A stretch of DNA of 64,000 bases from Ostrinia nubilalis (lineage: Eukaryota; Arthropoda; Insecta; Lepidoptera; Crambidae). Made by a program: the position numbers and the translations under genes. A model generated the notes under the pieces. It had not been told where the DNA came from. It ran no database searches and was given only the letters and a program-made list of their open reading frames with translations. This document shows positions 27,542 through 36,000 of this stretch, one piece after another (within the stretch, counting starts at the first letter, position 1; each line of letters opens with the position of its first letter). Location of the stretch: NCBI RefSeq assembly GCF_963855985.1, contig NC_087096.1:9424001-9488000 (forward strand), written 5' to 3'.

Positions 27542-28037
27542 TCTAAATATATAAAAGGAGAAACTGACTGACTGACTGACAGATCAACGCACAGCCTAAA
27601 CGGCTAAACGTAGGCACTTGAAATTTGGAAGGGACGTAGTTTAGGTACCGTAGAGGTGCACTAAGAAAGGAATTCCCGAAATTCCCACGGGAACGGGAAT
27701 TAGCGGAAAAATCCTTTTGTATGAAAAATCTAAACCGCTTAAGTTAGATGCTTGAAATTTGGTGTGCAGGTACCTTAGTAAACTTAAAGCTTAGGTACAA
27801 CAGGATATCGTAAAATTCCCACGGGAACGGGAGTTAGCGGGAAAAAACATATGTATGAAAAAATCTAAACTGCGTAAGATAGACGCTTGAAATGTGGCAT
27901 GCAGGTACCTTAGTAAACTTAAAGCTTAGTTACAACAGGATATTGCAAAATTCCTACGGGAAGGGGAGTTAACCGCTGAAGATAGATGAAGGGGGTAAAA
28001 CGGGATCCACGCGTACGAAGTCGCGGGCGGCCGCTAG
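27542..28037 (+). mobile_element. Non-autonomous Helitron with ~134-bp internal repeats
   Basis: It starts TCTAAATATATAAAAGGAG after an A, followed by a short (ACTG)n run at 27563-27580. It ends with a GGGATCCACGCGTACG stretch, a GCGGGCGGCCGCTAG hairpin region and CTAG at 28034-28037. Inside, a block containing GTATGAAAAA(A)TCTAAAC, a GGTACCTTAGTAAACTTAAAGC stretch and a CACGGGAACGGGAGTTAGCGG-type segment recurs with a spacing of about 134 bp. The same blocks and 3' end occur in the element at 61892-63441, so both belong to one family. There is no coding capacity. The base after CTAG is C rather than the expected T. Confidence 0.65.
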
Positions 28038-28047
28038 CTATCATCTA

Positions 28048-28244
28048 TCTATCTATATAAATAAAAATGAATTGATGTTCGTTAGTCTGATTATAACTCG
28101 AGAACGACTGGGCCGATTGAGCTGATTTTGGTTTTAAAATGTTTGTCGTAGTCCAGGTCTAAACGGTGAGTAAATACGCGCGCGATATTGTTTTTCTGTG
28201 ACAGACAAAATTCCACGCGGGCGAAGCCGCGGGCGGAAAGCTAG
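28048..28244 (+). mobile_element. 197-bp non-autonomous Helitron, copy 1
   Basis: It starts TCTATCTATATAAATAAAAA after an A and ends with the hairpin CGCGGGCGAAGCCGCGGGC followed by GGAAAGCTAG. The last ~45 bp, from TGTGACAGACAAAATTCC on, are the same as in the Helitron at 58227-58483. The element is directly followed by an identical copy. No open frame of note. Confidence 0.75.
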
Positions 28245-28441
28245 TCTATCTATATAAATAAAAATGAATTGATGTTCGTTAGTCTGATTATAACTCGAGA
28301 ACGACTGGGCCGATTGAGCTGATTTTGGTTTTAAAATGTTTGTCGTAGTCCAGGTCTAAACGGTGAGTAAATACGCGCGCGATATTGTTTTTCTGTGACA
28401 GACAAAATTCCACGCGGGCGAAGCCGCGGGCGGAAAGCTAG
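28245..28441 (+). mobile_element. 197-bp non-autonomous Helitron, copy 2
   Basis: An exact repeat of 28048-28244 by eye, joined CTAG-TC with no base between. It is followed by T at 28442, the resumed host Helitron sequence. Head-to-tail joining fits rolling-circle transposition or a later tandem duplication. Confidence 0.75.
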
Positions 28442-28529
28442 TTTATAATATTAGTAAGACAAGTAAGAAGAAATACAGTTAGATGAATTTATTTTAGTTA
28501 TTTGTTAAATAATAATAATATTTATTTAT

Positions 28530-28690
28530 TTCTTAGCTCTGTCTGATCTGGAGGAGTTGCAATGGCCACCTCCATTGCAACTCCATAACAAAACAATAGA
28601 ACCCTATGGAGTTTGGGCTTGTGTAATTCGCCTTGACGAATACTTAGTCTAGGTAAATGATATCCAGGGTCCGATGATGGAGCTGCAAGG
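28530..28690 (+). repeat. Dispersed repeat, member A
   Basis: It contains the series GTCTGATCTGGAG, CTCCATAACAAAAC, GAGTTTGGGCTTG, CTTGACGAATACTTAG and ATATCCAGGGTCCGATGATGG followed by AGCTGCAAGG. The same order with substitutions is seen at 41386-41640. A perfect 13-bp inverted repeat, GGAGTTGCAATGG with its complement, lies at 28553-28584. No coding capacity. Confidence 0.5.
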
Positions 28691-30724
28691 GGGCAGATTT
28701 TTTTTACTATGTGACTGTCTTTATTTTGTACTTAATATAATATATTTTACATATTATACCTATTCGTGTTTCATTATTAATCGAAATAAGTATAAAAATC
28801 TTTAAAAGACTAAATAAACTCTATTAACATTTTAAATTAATTTATCATGTTTTAATACCTTATTCTACCTTAAAATTAATAACTTATATCAAGTCTTAAT
28901 ACGGTCACGGCTCAAGATTTTTTTGTCCATTTCGGCGTTCTTTTTACTCTTTTGTCGTTGCGTTGACAGTTTGTAGCTAAATTCGCGCGGAATATTTTTG
29001 TGAAATGGCTCTTAATGGTATCGTTTTCGTATACCTAACAATAAAAAATCAATTTCCCGGACTTGTTTTTGCTAGCTTCCGCGCTAAAATTTCCCAATAA
29101 TAGTCCCAAAATCCAAAGTAAGATTGTAAAACAAACTCCATGGTAAAAAGTTTGTGGGTCAGATAAGTTATTACGTGGCCCTGAACACAATCGAACCCAC
29201 ATCCCTATTTTTCATCGTAATAGGGCACTTACAACCGACATATTGCCTAGTTGACAAAACGTGCTTGATTAATCCGTTTCAGATTTATGAGACAAAATAA
29301 ATCAATGGGAGCGCGACAAACAAGTCATAGCAGCTTGCTAACACAGCTCTCGATTTTTGTCTCTACCACGTAAAGATAAATTAGCCATATAGAAGCTGCA
29401 TTAGAAAGGAGGATCTTTTCTTTAACAAGTAATAAGATTTGGAGGATACAATAATTTTTATTACATAAAATGCTTAATAGAAAGCCTTTAGACCTGTATT
29501 TTTATTCTTTCATCCGCCCCGTTTAATAGGCTAACGTTACGAATAAAGTTACTTCACTTTTCATTCATTTTCTTATGGTTTGTTATGAATTTACTTGGGT
29601 ACTTGCAGGACCATGGCTTTTCTGACTAGTCGAGTTGCCTGGATTACTTAGATGATATAGTTTTCTCTGGATTTATTTCATCAGTGGCAACGTCATACTT
29701 GCGTTGAGCTATGGTCATTTTCCTCTTTCGCTGCTTCTATCTACCTTAGTTGTCTGAGTAGCTACCCTTCCCCCAATTTATGGAGCCTGCAAAAACTCCG
29801 TAACTCCTGCTACATAAATTAAGCATCGATTTTTTATGAACCCATTATACTCACATTAGCCTTTGTATGGTGGAATTGATGAACCATGGCAAGTTTGAAT
29901 AATAAAAGCGCGAGCGTGTTGATAAAGTGATTAATCATTTGGATTGATTGCCGAATTAAACCCAGATCGCGTGTTTGGGAAACCTTAACATATCTCACGA
30001 AAATAATTTGAAACAAATTGTATGATTTGTAGAAAGCCTATTTTCCAGAGTTTTAAAATAGGTGGGGTAAAAGGAGGCAAATGATGTGAATAAAGATCAA
30101 CAATCACGTTGCGGTATTTTAAGTAAACTTACCTTTTTTCGTAGCATCAGCACGGTTACCCAGTAATCGTATTTTATACCGCCAACTCATATTTTAACTC
30201 GACAAGAGGGTGAAAAGTTTAAAAAATTAATCCGAGACAGTATAAATTTTCAATGAAGCTACGTTATTGAGGACATACACCTCCGGAGGCACTAACCGTA
30301 TCCGCAAGGGTGTGGAATTTTGTCTTAGAGCCAAATTGTCTACCGCTAGACATTTTATGAGTTGATAAAAACGGGGGATTTTGTCCCTTCTTCCCGGTTT
30401 TATGGGCAGCCGAGCTGCATGCGAGACTTTCAAATAACCGACTCTCATTACTAGAGCCACCATTATTCTAGAAAGTAGAGGACATATTTTTTCTTCCAGT
30501 TAAAAATAATGCTGTTGTGGCTACAAAAAATAATAAAGCTCTTGTAATACTAATTATACTTTTATTAACAACTTTATAACAGTTCTTCATCTTTGGTGTT
30601 TTAGATTTTTAACATTTCATAATAATAATAATCCTTGAAATACAAGTTAATCTTCCATTTTTTTTTGCGACCTTCATATTATGTCTGTGATTTCTAATAC
30701 TAACAATTTAATCATATTATCTCA

Positions 30725-30843
30725 CAGTCAGACTGCTTGATTACCTCACTGGGATGAGGCGGATAGCTATGCGGTCACATAATTGAGGTCCACTAATCTC
30801 CATTAACTTAGGACTCCAAATAATTGCCTTTATAGTCGACGTA
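30725..30843 (+). repeat. ~115-bp dispersed repeat, copy 1
   Basis: It shares with 31389-31505 the ordered blocks GACTGCT(T/C)GATTAC, GATAGCTATGCGGTC, TAATTGAGGTC and CCTTTATAGTC, with diverged sequence between. Direct orientation, about 660 bp apart. Family unknown. Confidence 0.5.
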
Positions 30844-31388
30844 TGTAATTTGGAATAGGACTGTGTAAGTTAGGAATTAGAAACAATAAACTATTGATTG
30901 TTTCTAGGAGTACGGGAATGATTCCATCTCTCATTCCGTCCCACTACTGCAACTCCCGTACTCCCGAATGGCAAGTATCTACAGTTTGGCCTCCAATGAC
31001 ATACAACGAAGGTTGGGTAGTCCCGGGGGATAGCTTACTACTGTCTTGAATCCCGCAAAGAATTTAAGAGTATAGGGGGATGAAATATAATATCGACTTC
31101 TCTCCGTTGTATAAAGAGACAGACTCTATGTCAAGGAGCACCCTAAGATCTATTAAAATTGGATTGACACCAAAAACCAATAATTCCAGGGCACAATTTT
31201 CTCGGAAAAAAGATATATCTAATACTAGTTCTGAAAATTCATATTTTACGGTTAATTACCGTGAAATATGATTTTATTATCTTTAAAATTAAATTAATTT
31301 TAACATTCGGCAAAAAAGTGACAGTGTGTTAATTACCCTATTGCAATAGGTACTGTCACTAACAATATATCCACCTTCGCATCGCAGC

Positions 31389-31505
31389 ATGGCGACTGCT
31401 CGATTACGTCAGGATCAGCCAGATAGCTATGCGGTCGCGCACTTAATTGAGGTCGACTCCACTCCAGCCCTTAGACTTCAAACTATTACCTTTATAGTCT
31501 AGCTT
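31389..31505 (+). repeat. ~115-bp dispersed repeat, copy 2
   Basis: Partner of 30725-30843, carrying the blocks GACTGCTCGATTAC, GATAGCTATGCGGTCGCG, TTAATTGAGGTCGAC and CCTTTATAGTC in the same order. No open frame and no clear Pol III boxes. Confidence 0.5.
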
Positions 31506-32173
31506 TGAAAGTAGATTGACTGTAACTGTAAATCTTTGCTACTATAGAGTTGTATCCGAGACTATTAAGAAGAAATTAGCAATCTTAGGTGAATAGACGA
31601 AATACTAACAATACGGCATTTCGCGTTCGTAATACGAGTATTAAGCTTTGTAATACTTAGTAACAATAAGCTTCTAGCTTTTACTTAAGTAAGTAAAATA
31701 AATCGTAATAATGTAGAATATCCTTCGATTAATATAAGCGATACAGTATACAATACCAACACCATTTTAGGAAAACACGCAATTTTATTTATTACATATT
31801 GGAAACAATGGTTTCCTTTCCCCTTTTGTATTCCTCCTTTTTATTATTCCGGTATCGCCGAACATGTCAACGATATTGAAATTTGATTTCGCGTATTTGA
31901 CGAGTCGATAACATTTAGAGAAGACGCTAAAATGTGAATAACACCACTTCATTCCATTGTTGAAAACGCCCCTAACACGTACTTTAAAAACAATTGAAAT
32001 AATAGAACGTTTTTCCAAAAAATAAAAACCATCGACAAACATCTCTCTTGTTAAATAAACAAGGAGGTTGCACAAAAGAAAAAAAAAGCTGTTTACATTT
32101 GGAAAACTCCTTAGCAATGTAATCGTAGGTCCCAGAACAGCCATAAAGCATAGTTGGTGAAAATGACACGTCA

Positions 32174-32284
32174 CTTGCAGAGGAGGGTTGGGCCCTTCTG
32201 CTGCGTCAGAGAGGGTCAGGGTATCGCGAAATTAAATATCATATCACAGCGACGCTATTAGACCGCAGTGTCACACTGTTGTAA
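32174..32284 (+). pseudogene. Possible helix-turn-helix (transposase-like) remnant
   Basis: The plus-strand frame from 32174 reads LAEEGWALLLRQRGSGYREI, followed by about 16 residues and a stop at 32282. The pattern of a hydrophobic helix, then LRQRG and YREI, resembles the N-terminal DNA-binding helices of Tc1-type transposases as I remember them. Nothing else of such a protein is visible around it, and the fragment is cut off about 60 bp before the LTR element. Weak assignment from a short motif only. Confidence 0.2.
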
Positions 32285-32343
32285 GTTATTGTGCAAAAGT
32301 TTTACTAGTAAGTACAATGTTGGTTTTTGTGTAAAAGTTAACT

Positions 32344-32347
32344 AGGT
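32344..32347. repeat. Target-site duplication AGGT, left
   Basis: AGGT directly precedes the left LTR and is repeated directly after the right LTR at 38246-38249. A 4-bp duplication is usual for errantiviruses. Confidence 0.9.
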
Positions 32348-32615
32348 AGTCAGATTTCGGGAGCGGGGTGGAAGCTTTTTAAAAAGGATTATATTTAATT
32401 AAACTAAGTGATCACGTCCTCGCCGAGTTGGAGGCGATTTAATAATGATTTAATATTGTGGCCGATCGCAGTCGTCCAGTACGGTGTTTACAATTTAGTT
32501 CTGCTGACACATCTCTTATGTGAATAACAATTCTACGAATGCTTACACTGTAGAGTGGAAAGTGATGACTTATCTTGTTTAGTCTAGAGCAGAGGGAGCT
32601 GACGGATGCATAACT
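32348..32615 (-). repeat. 3' LTR (268 bp)
   Basis: Identical by eye to 37978-38245. It begins with AGT and ends with ACT on the element strand. The last codons of env run into it; the env stop lies at 32579-32581. Confidence 0.92.
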
Positions 32616-33832
32616 CCTCCCTCCCTAAGTGAGAAATTATCGGAAGTTTCATTTTTATGAGTATTCCGATAATTTCGTTTACATAAAATTTTTACATGTT
32701 TGCGGAAGGCAATTAACACAATTAACATAAAAAGAATCAAAACTAATACAAATGTAAAGTATGTAAAATAAGAAGTGTCTGTTTCATTTTCACTAGCACT
32801 GATTGCTGCACTGTGTTTCAGGGCGTACGACATGTATTTGATTTCATCCAAATTGATTCCATGCATATTGAGTGCGCGTGCACCGGATAGCGTTGCGTTT
32901 ACAGGTAGCTCGGGTAGGTGAATCACCGGTACGTGTTCTACGATGTCTGATGAAATGTAGAGTCGATGGTGGATCTGCAGGCCATGGATTTCCAGGTCAC
33001 AGGGCTCATCGATGGTGATGATGTACGTGCCGAAGACTGACTGCTTACTGACTTCGCTGTCGCAGTGTTTGGTCAGCGTGCCTTTCAGTCTGCTGTACAG
33101 AATCCAGTTGTTTGCGTTGAGCTGCTGGAGTTTTACTTCTTCCAGCTGGATCTGGTGCTGCTTGCAGGAGGTAAGGTCCTTACTGAACCTCATCAGCTGT
33201 TCCACGCAGGTAGGCTCGTTATGTAGAGCCTGGTTGTCCGTAGAGCACAGGAAGCGATCGCCGGCGGCAAGCGGGCGACACGGTGTTACGATCGGTAAGT
33301 ATTTCAAACCCTTCGCCAAAAGGTAAGGAAATTTGGGGAAAATGGAAAGCGTAACGTTTTGGGATTCTTGGAATATAGGAAGTGAGTATATCTTATAATA
33401 ATTGTAAGTATAATTATCTATTAATGGTATTTCTAAAATAAATGTTATCTGATCCTGTTTCATATAAGATTTTACACAAATAGTTTCTTCTAAATTTAAC
33501 AAATTACTTTCCGTAGGCTGGTAAACTAAATTGGCAGAGTTTGAAATTAACTTTAAATGATACAATAATTCTGTAGAGTTTACAATTGCTTGGTGTAAAA
33601 TGGATACTCTACTTAATGCTAATGCTGTTTCTATTTCACTTAATCTTATAAATATTGTACGGAAACTACTTATGAATATGTTATACACTCCTAGTATGTA
33701 TGTAGAAAAAGTCCAATCGTTTTGTGTGGACGTTATGTTTTGCAATAGGCTTTCAACTCGTTTCAAGCGTTTATCAATAATAATAGAGTTGTTATTTATT
33801 TGCTCTGAAATATTTATGAAACTGTCGAACAT
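32579..33832 (-). CDS. env remnant: C-terminal part of an F-like envelope protein
   Basis: This 417-codon frame resembles the membrane-anchored part of insect errantivirus Env, a relative of baculovirus F fusion proteins. Residues ~10-50 form an N-terminal heptad-like region. They are followed by a cysteine- and N-glycosylation-rich ectodomain, one hydrophobic membrane segment at about residues 355-376 and a ~41-residue basic to polar cytoplasmic tail. The tail crosses the polypurine tract and ends inside the 3' LTR. No signal peptide, furin-type cleavage site or fusion peptide is present, although family proteins carry these N-terminally. The frame is open for 21 more codons upstream to the pol TGA, so the first ATG is not a reliable start. 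A deletion has apparently joined pol directly to the middle of env. The product could not work as a complete envelope protein. Confidence 0.8.
   Translation of the reverse strand: MFDSFINISEQINNNSIIIDKRLKRVESLLQNITSTQNDWTFSTYILGVYNIFISSFRTIFIRLSEIETALALSRVSILHQAIVNSTELLYHLKLISNSANLVYQPTESNLLNLEETICVKSYMKQDQITFILEIPLIDNYTYNYYKIYSLPIFQESQNVTLSIFPKFPYLLAKGLKYLPIVTPCRPLAAGDRFLCSTDNQALHNEPTCVEQLMRFSKDLTSCKQHQIQLEEVKLQQLNANNWILYSRLKGTLTKHCDSEVSKQSVFGTYIITIDEPCDLEIHGLQIHHRLYISSDIVEHVPVIHLPELPVNATLSGARALNMHGINLDEIKYMSYALKHSAAISASENETDTSYFTYFTFVLVLILFMLIVLIAFRKHVKILCKRNYRNTHKNETSDNFSLREGGVMHPSAPSALD
32616..32626 (-). other. Polypurine tract
   Basis: On the element strand AGGGAGGGAGG directly precedes the 3' LTR. 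This is the plus-strand primer position expected in LTR retrotransposons. It is also read as env codons (REGG). Confidence 0.85.
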
Positions 33833-33895
33833 TTTTGAGACCAGGGTAATTTTCTTAGATATTATTTTTAGTTGAAGGGCCAGCGCCTGCGTCCC

Positions 33896-35938
33896 TCATT
33901 CATCATTAGCAGAAGGCACCACTTGTGGAGGGCGTTTTACGTTTTTAATAGGCACTTTGGTAGTCCTATCACCTACTTTAATTGGTAAGATGTTTCGCTT
34001 GGCTTTGCCTAAAACCTTTGCTTTTACATAACGTGGTTTGTCTTTGCTTTTACGCTTATTTACGTCTTTTGCAAATATTATGTTTCCTTCGGAAAACTCT
34101 ATATCTGTTTCACCACCTTTCTTTTCCCTAATGGTTTCCTTTTTGGCTGTCGTTTTCTGAGCTATGTATTTATATAAGTGCTTTGTGCGTTTCGCATGAT
34201 CTTGAACTAATTGCTGATAATATTGCTTTTCGAAATTGATTCTAAATGGACTGTCTGAATCTGTATGACCAAAAACTACCTCAAATGGTGTTAACTCAGT
34301 TACAGAGTGGATGGTGTGGTTATATGCCATTACTGAATATGTCATAGCTGATGCGGCATCTGTACATCGTCTTTCGTATTTAGCCAATCTATAGATCTCT
34401 ATAATTGTCGAGTGAAAGCGTTCGATAAGTCCCATAGAATTAGGGTTATTTGGGGTTCCGATGTGAAGTTCAACTTTATGTAAATTTAGAAATTCTTTCA
34501 TGAGTTCGTTATTAAATTCGGTTCCTGGATCTGAGCTTATACGTTTTGGAATTCCGTAGAATGAGAAATATTTCATAAGTGCTCTAGTAACGTCTGATGT
34601 TGATTTGCTAGGTATCTCTATTGCTTGTCCTAATTTGCTGAAGGCGTCAATTAGGGTTAAATATGTGATTCCTTCAATACTGAAGAGATCAATGAAAATT
34701 TCCTGAAATGGGGAATCTTGAGTTTTAGTTAATTGCAAAAATGGTTTTATGGGTTTCCTATCGTATTTCATTTTACGGCAGGCTTCGCAAGCGTTAATGA
34801 TTGCGGAAACTGTTTGTTGCATGTTAGGCCAAAAATGATTTCTACGAATTCTAATCAATGTTTCCTTAATACCACGGTGGCATGTTTTTCCTTCATGGTA
34901 TTGGATAACTATTGCCTTTTGTTCACCCTCGTCTTCTATGTAATTTACCCGTTCTGTACACTCGTAAAACTGAACTACATCTTTCTTAAAAAGTTTAATA
35001 ATTACGTCTGTGAAAATTCGTCTAAGTTGATCTGATTCAAAATAAATGAAATACTTTGTTTTAGGTTTGATATATTCTTTTAAAAACTGTTTTACTAATT
35101 CTGTATTATTATCAGGTAAATGTACTTCAAGAACCTTTTGCTTATCGCGTGAAAGGTTTTTGACTGAAAGTTCATTATCGAATCGTTCAAAGACTAATAT
35201 TTGATTAGGTTTGTTATCGATTGCTTCGTTTAAGATTGGGATGCCTTGTGATTCGGTATCTTTTGCGGAATGAATAGTTTGTGAGTTATTTGATTGTTCA
35301 TCGACACAGTCTGAATTATTTGACGACGGAATCGGATATTCTGAACCTAATTGTCTACTTCCTTCTGAGGATGTAGAGTCGGAAATTACTATTGTACTTC
35401 CTGATGATAATTTTTCTATTTTCTTTACAACTTTATCAACATGTTTTTGAATACGTTTTTCCTTTTTGCTAACATTTACTTTCATGGATTGGTTATCTGA
35501 ATCGAGAGCATTTACTTTTATGCGGGATAACGCGTCTGCGTTTGCGTTTTGTTTACTGATTGATTCATTACGGTAATTAGCGGTTGCACTAGGCATTCTA
35601 ACGTTGTCTGTGAATTTTTTGTAATTTAAAATTATTGGAATGCATGCTGTTTTAGTTTTGAGGACTCTATTTTTAATGTCGATTAATGCTTCCAATTGTT
35701 CCAATAAATCTTGTCCAATTACACCATCGTACCATTTGTGTACGTCATATAAATAAAATTTGTGATATTTTCTGCATTTAAAAGTTGGAAAAAGGGGAAT
35801 TTCTATGGTTTTGTTGTGCGTACTTGACGCGTGTGTACTCACAACTTGGAATGGTTCGTTTTTTATGAATTTACTGAAATACTGATAGCCAATACGCGGA
35901 CTGAAAAACGAACGCATGCTGCCAGTGTCGATCATCAT
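33896..35938 (-). CDS. pol: protease and integrase, reverse transcriptase deleted
   Basis: The frame spans 680 codons from its first internal ATG. A retropepsin occupies residues ~1-95, with catalytic DTG at 4-6 and a VIGQDLL segment at 73-79. After residue ~115 the sequence passes directly to NANADALSRI at 131-140, the tail of Ty3/gypsy RNase H. No reverse-transcriptase palm (no YxDD-like box) and no RNase H catalytic part are present. The integrase is complete: HHCC zinc finger H348, H354, C384 and C387, then catalytic D417, D470 and E506 with D-52-D-35-E spacing. A basic C-terminal region follows. The deletion kept the frame. The true reading enters upstream of the ATG by a -1 shift from gag; the open frame continues back to about 36050. 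The TGA stop at 33896-33898 is in frame with env. Confidence 0.88.
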   Translation of the reverse strand: MMIDTGSMRSFFSPRIGYQYFSKFIKNEPFQVVSTHASSTHNKTIEIPLFPTFKCRKYHKFYLYDVHKWYDGVIGQDLLEQLEALIDIKNRVLKTKTACIPIILNYKKFTDNVRMPSATANYRNESISKQNANADALSRIKVNALDSDNQSMKVNVSKKEKRIQKHVDKVVKKIEKLSSGSTIVISDSTSSEGSRQLGSEYPIPSSNNSDCVDEQSNNSQTIHSAKDTESQGIPILNEAIDNKPNQILVFERFDNELSVKNLSRDKQKVLEVHLPDNNTELVKQFLKEYIKPKTKYFIYFESDQLRRIFTDVIIKLFKKDVVQFYECTERVNYIEDEGEQKAIVIQYHEGKTCHRGIKETLIRIRRNHFWPNMQQTVSAIINACEACRKMKYDRKPIKPFLQLTKTQDSPFQEIFIDLFSIEGITYLTLIDAFSKLGQAIEIPSKSTSDVTRALMKYFSFYGIPKRISSDPGTEFNNELMKEFLNLHKVELHIGTPNNPNSMGLIERFHSTIIEIYRLAKYERRCTDAASAMTYSVMAYNHTIHSVTELTPFEVVFGHTDSDSPFRINFEKQYYQQLVQDHAKRTKHLYKYIAQKTTAKKETIREKKGGETDIEFSEGNIIFAKDVNKRKSKDKPRYVKAKVLGKAKRNILPIKVGDRTTKVPIKNVKRPPQVVPSANDE
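35548..35600 (-). other. Deletion junction replacing RT and RNase H in pol
   Basis: Within these codons (residues ~114-131) the protein passes from post-protease sequence to the last residues of RNase H. Family comparison puts the missing part at very roughly 1.3-1.6 kb; this is an estimate, not a measurement. The frame is preserved. No long direct repeat at the junction is visible without the parent sequence. Confidence 0.7.
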
Positions 35939-36000
35939 GCGAGCATCCAGTTCCGGTAGGTAAATATATGGTAATGTTAATTCCGGATCGCAATTAATAT

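Larger units (their letters stand above)
27142..28459 (-). mobile_element. Degenerate host Helitron split by other Helitrons
   Basis: The left side starts with AGTATTGCCCGCGGCTTTACTCGCGTG, an eroded minus-strand Helitron 3' hairpin. It continues to a CATCAAAATTTGTTCAG and GTGAAAGAGTAACAAACAT region ending ACTTTCGTA at 27541. The sequence resumes at 28442 with TTTATAATATTAGTAAGA. The two halves together match the usual lepidopteran 5' end (minus strand: TCTTACTAATATTATAAA, then GAAAGT). The interruption falls exactly between A (27541) and T (28442), the Helitron target dinucleotide. The host element is non-coding. Confidence 0.55.
28691..32343. other. Mostly non-coding stretch left of the retroelement
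   Basis: About 3.6 kb containing two copies of a ~115-bp repeat and no supported gene. The longest frame, 129 codons on the minus strand at 31785-32174, overlaps a 61-codon frame and shows no domain, signal or relative that I recognise. A 63-codon plus-strand frame at 31080-31271 (serine, threonine and lysine rich) is preceded closely by stops and is also unassigned. Confidence 0.4.

Noticed and set aside
29170..29235. tRNA-like segment on the minus strand with GGGTTCGATTGTG
   Set aside because: The B-box is degenerate and no stems can be drawn; at most an old SINE piece.
31785..32174. 129-codon minus-strand frame
   Set aside because: No domain or signal was recognised, a second frame overlaps it, and its length is plausible by chance in 64 kb; kept only as a note in the stretch entry.
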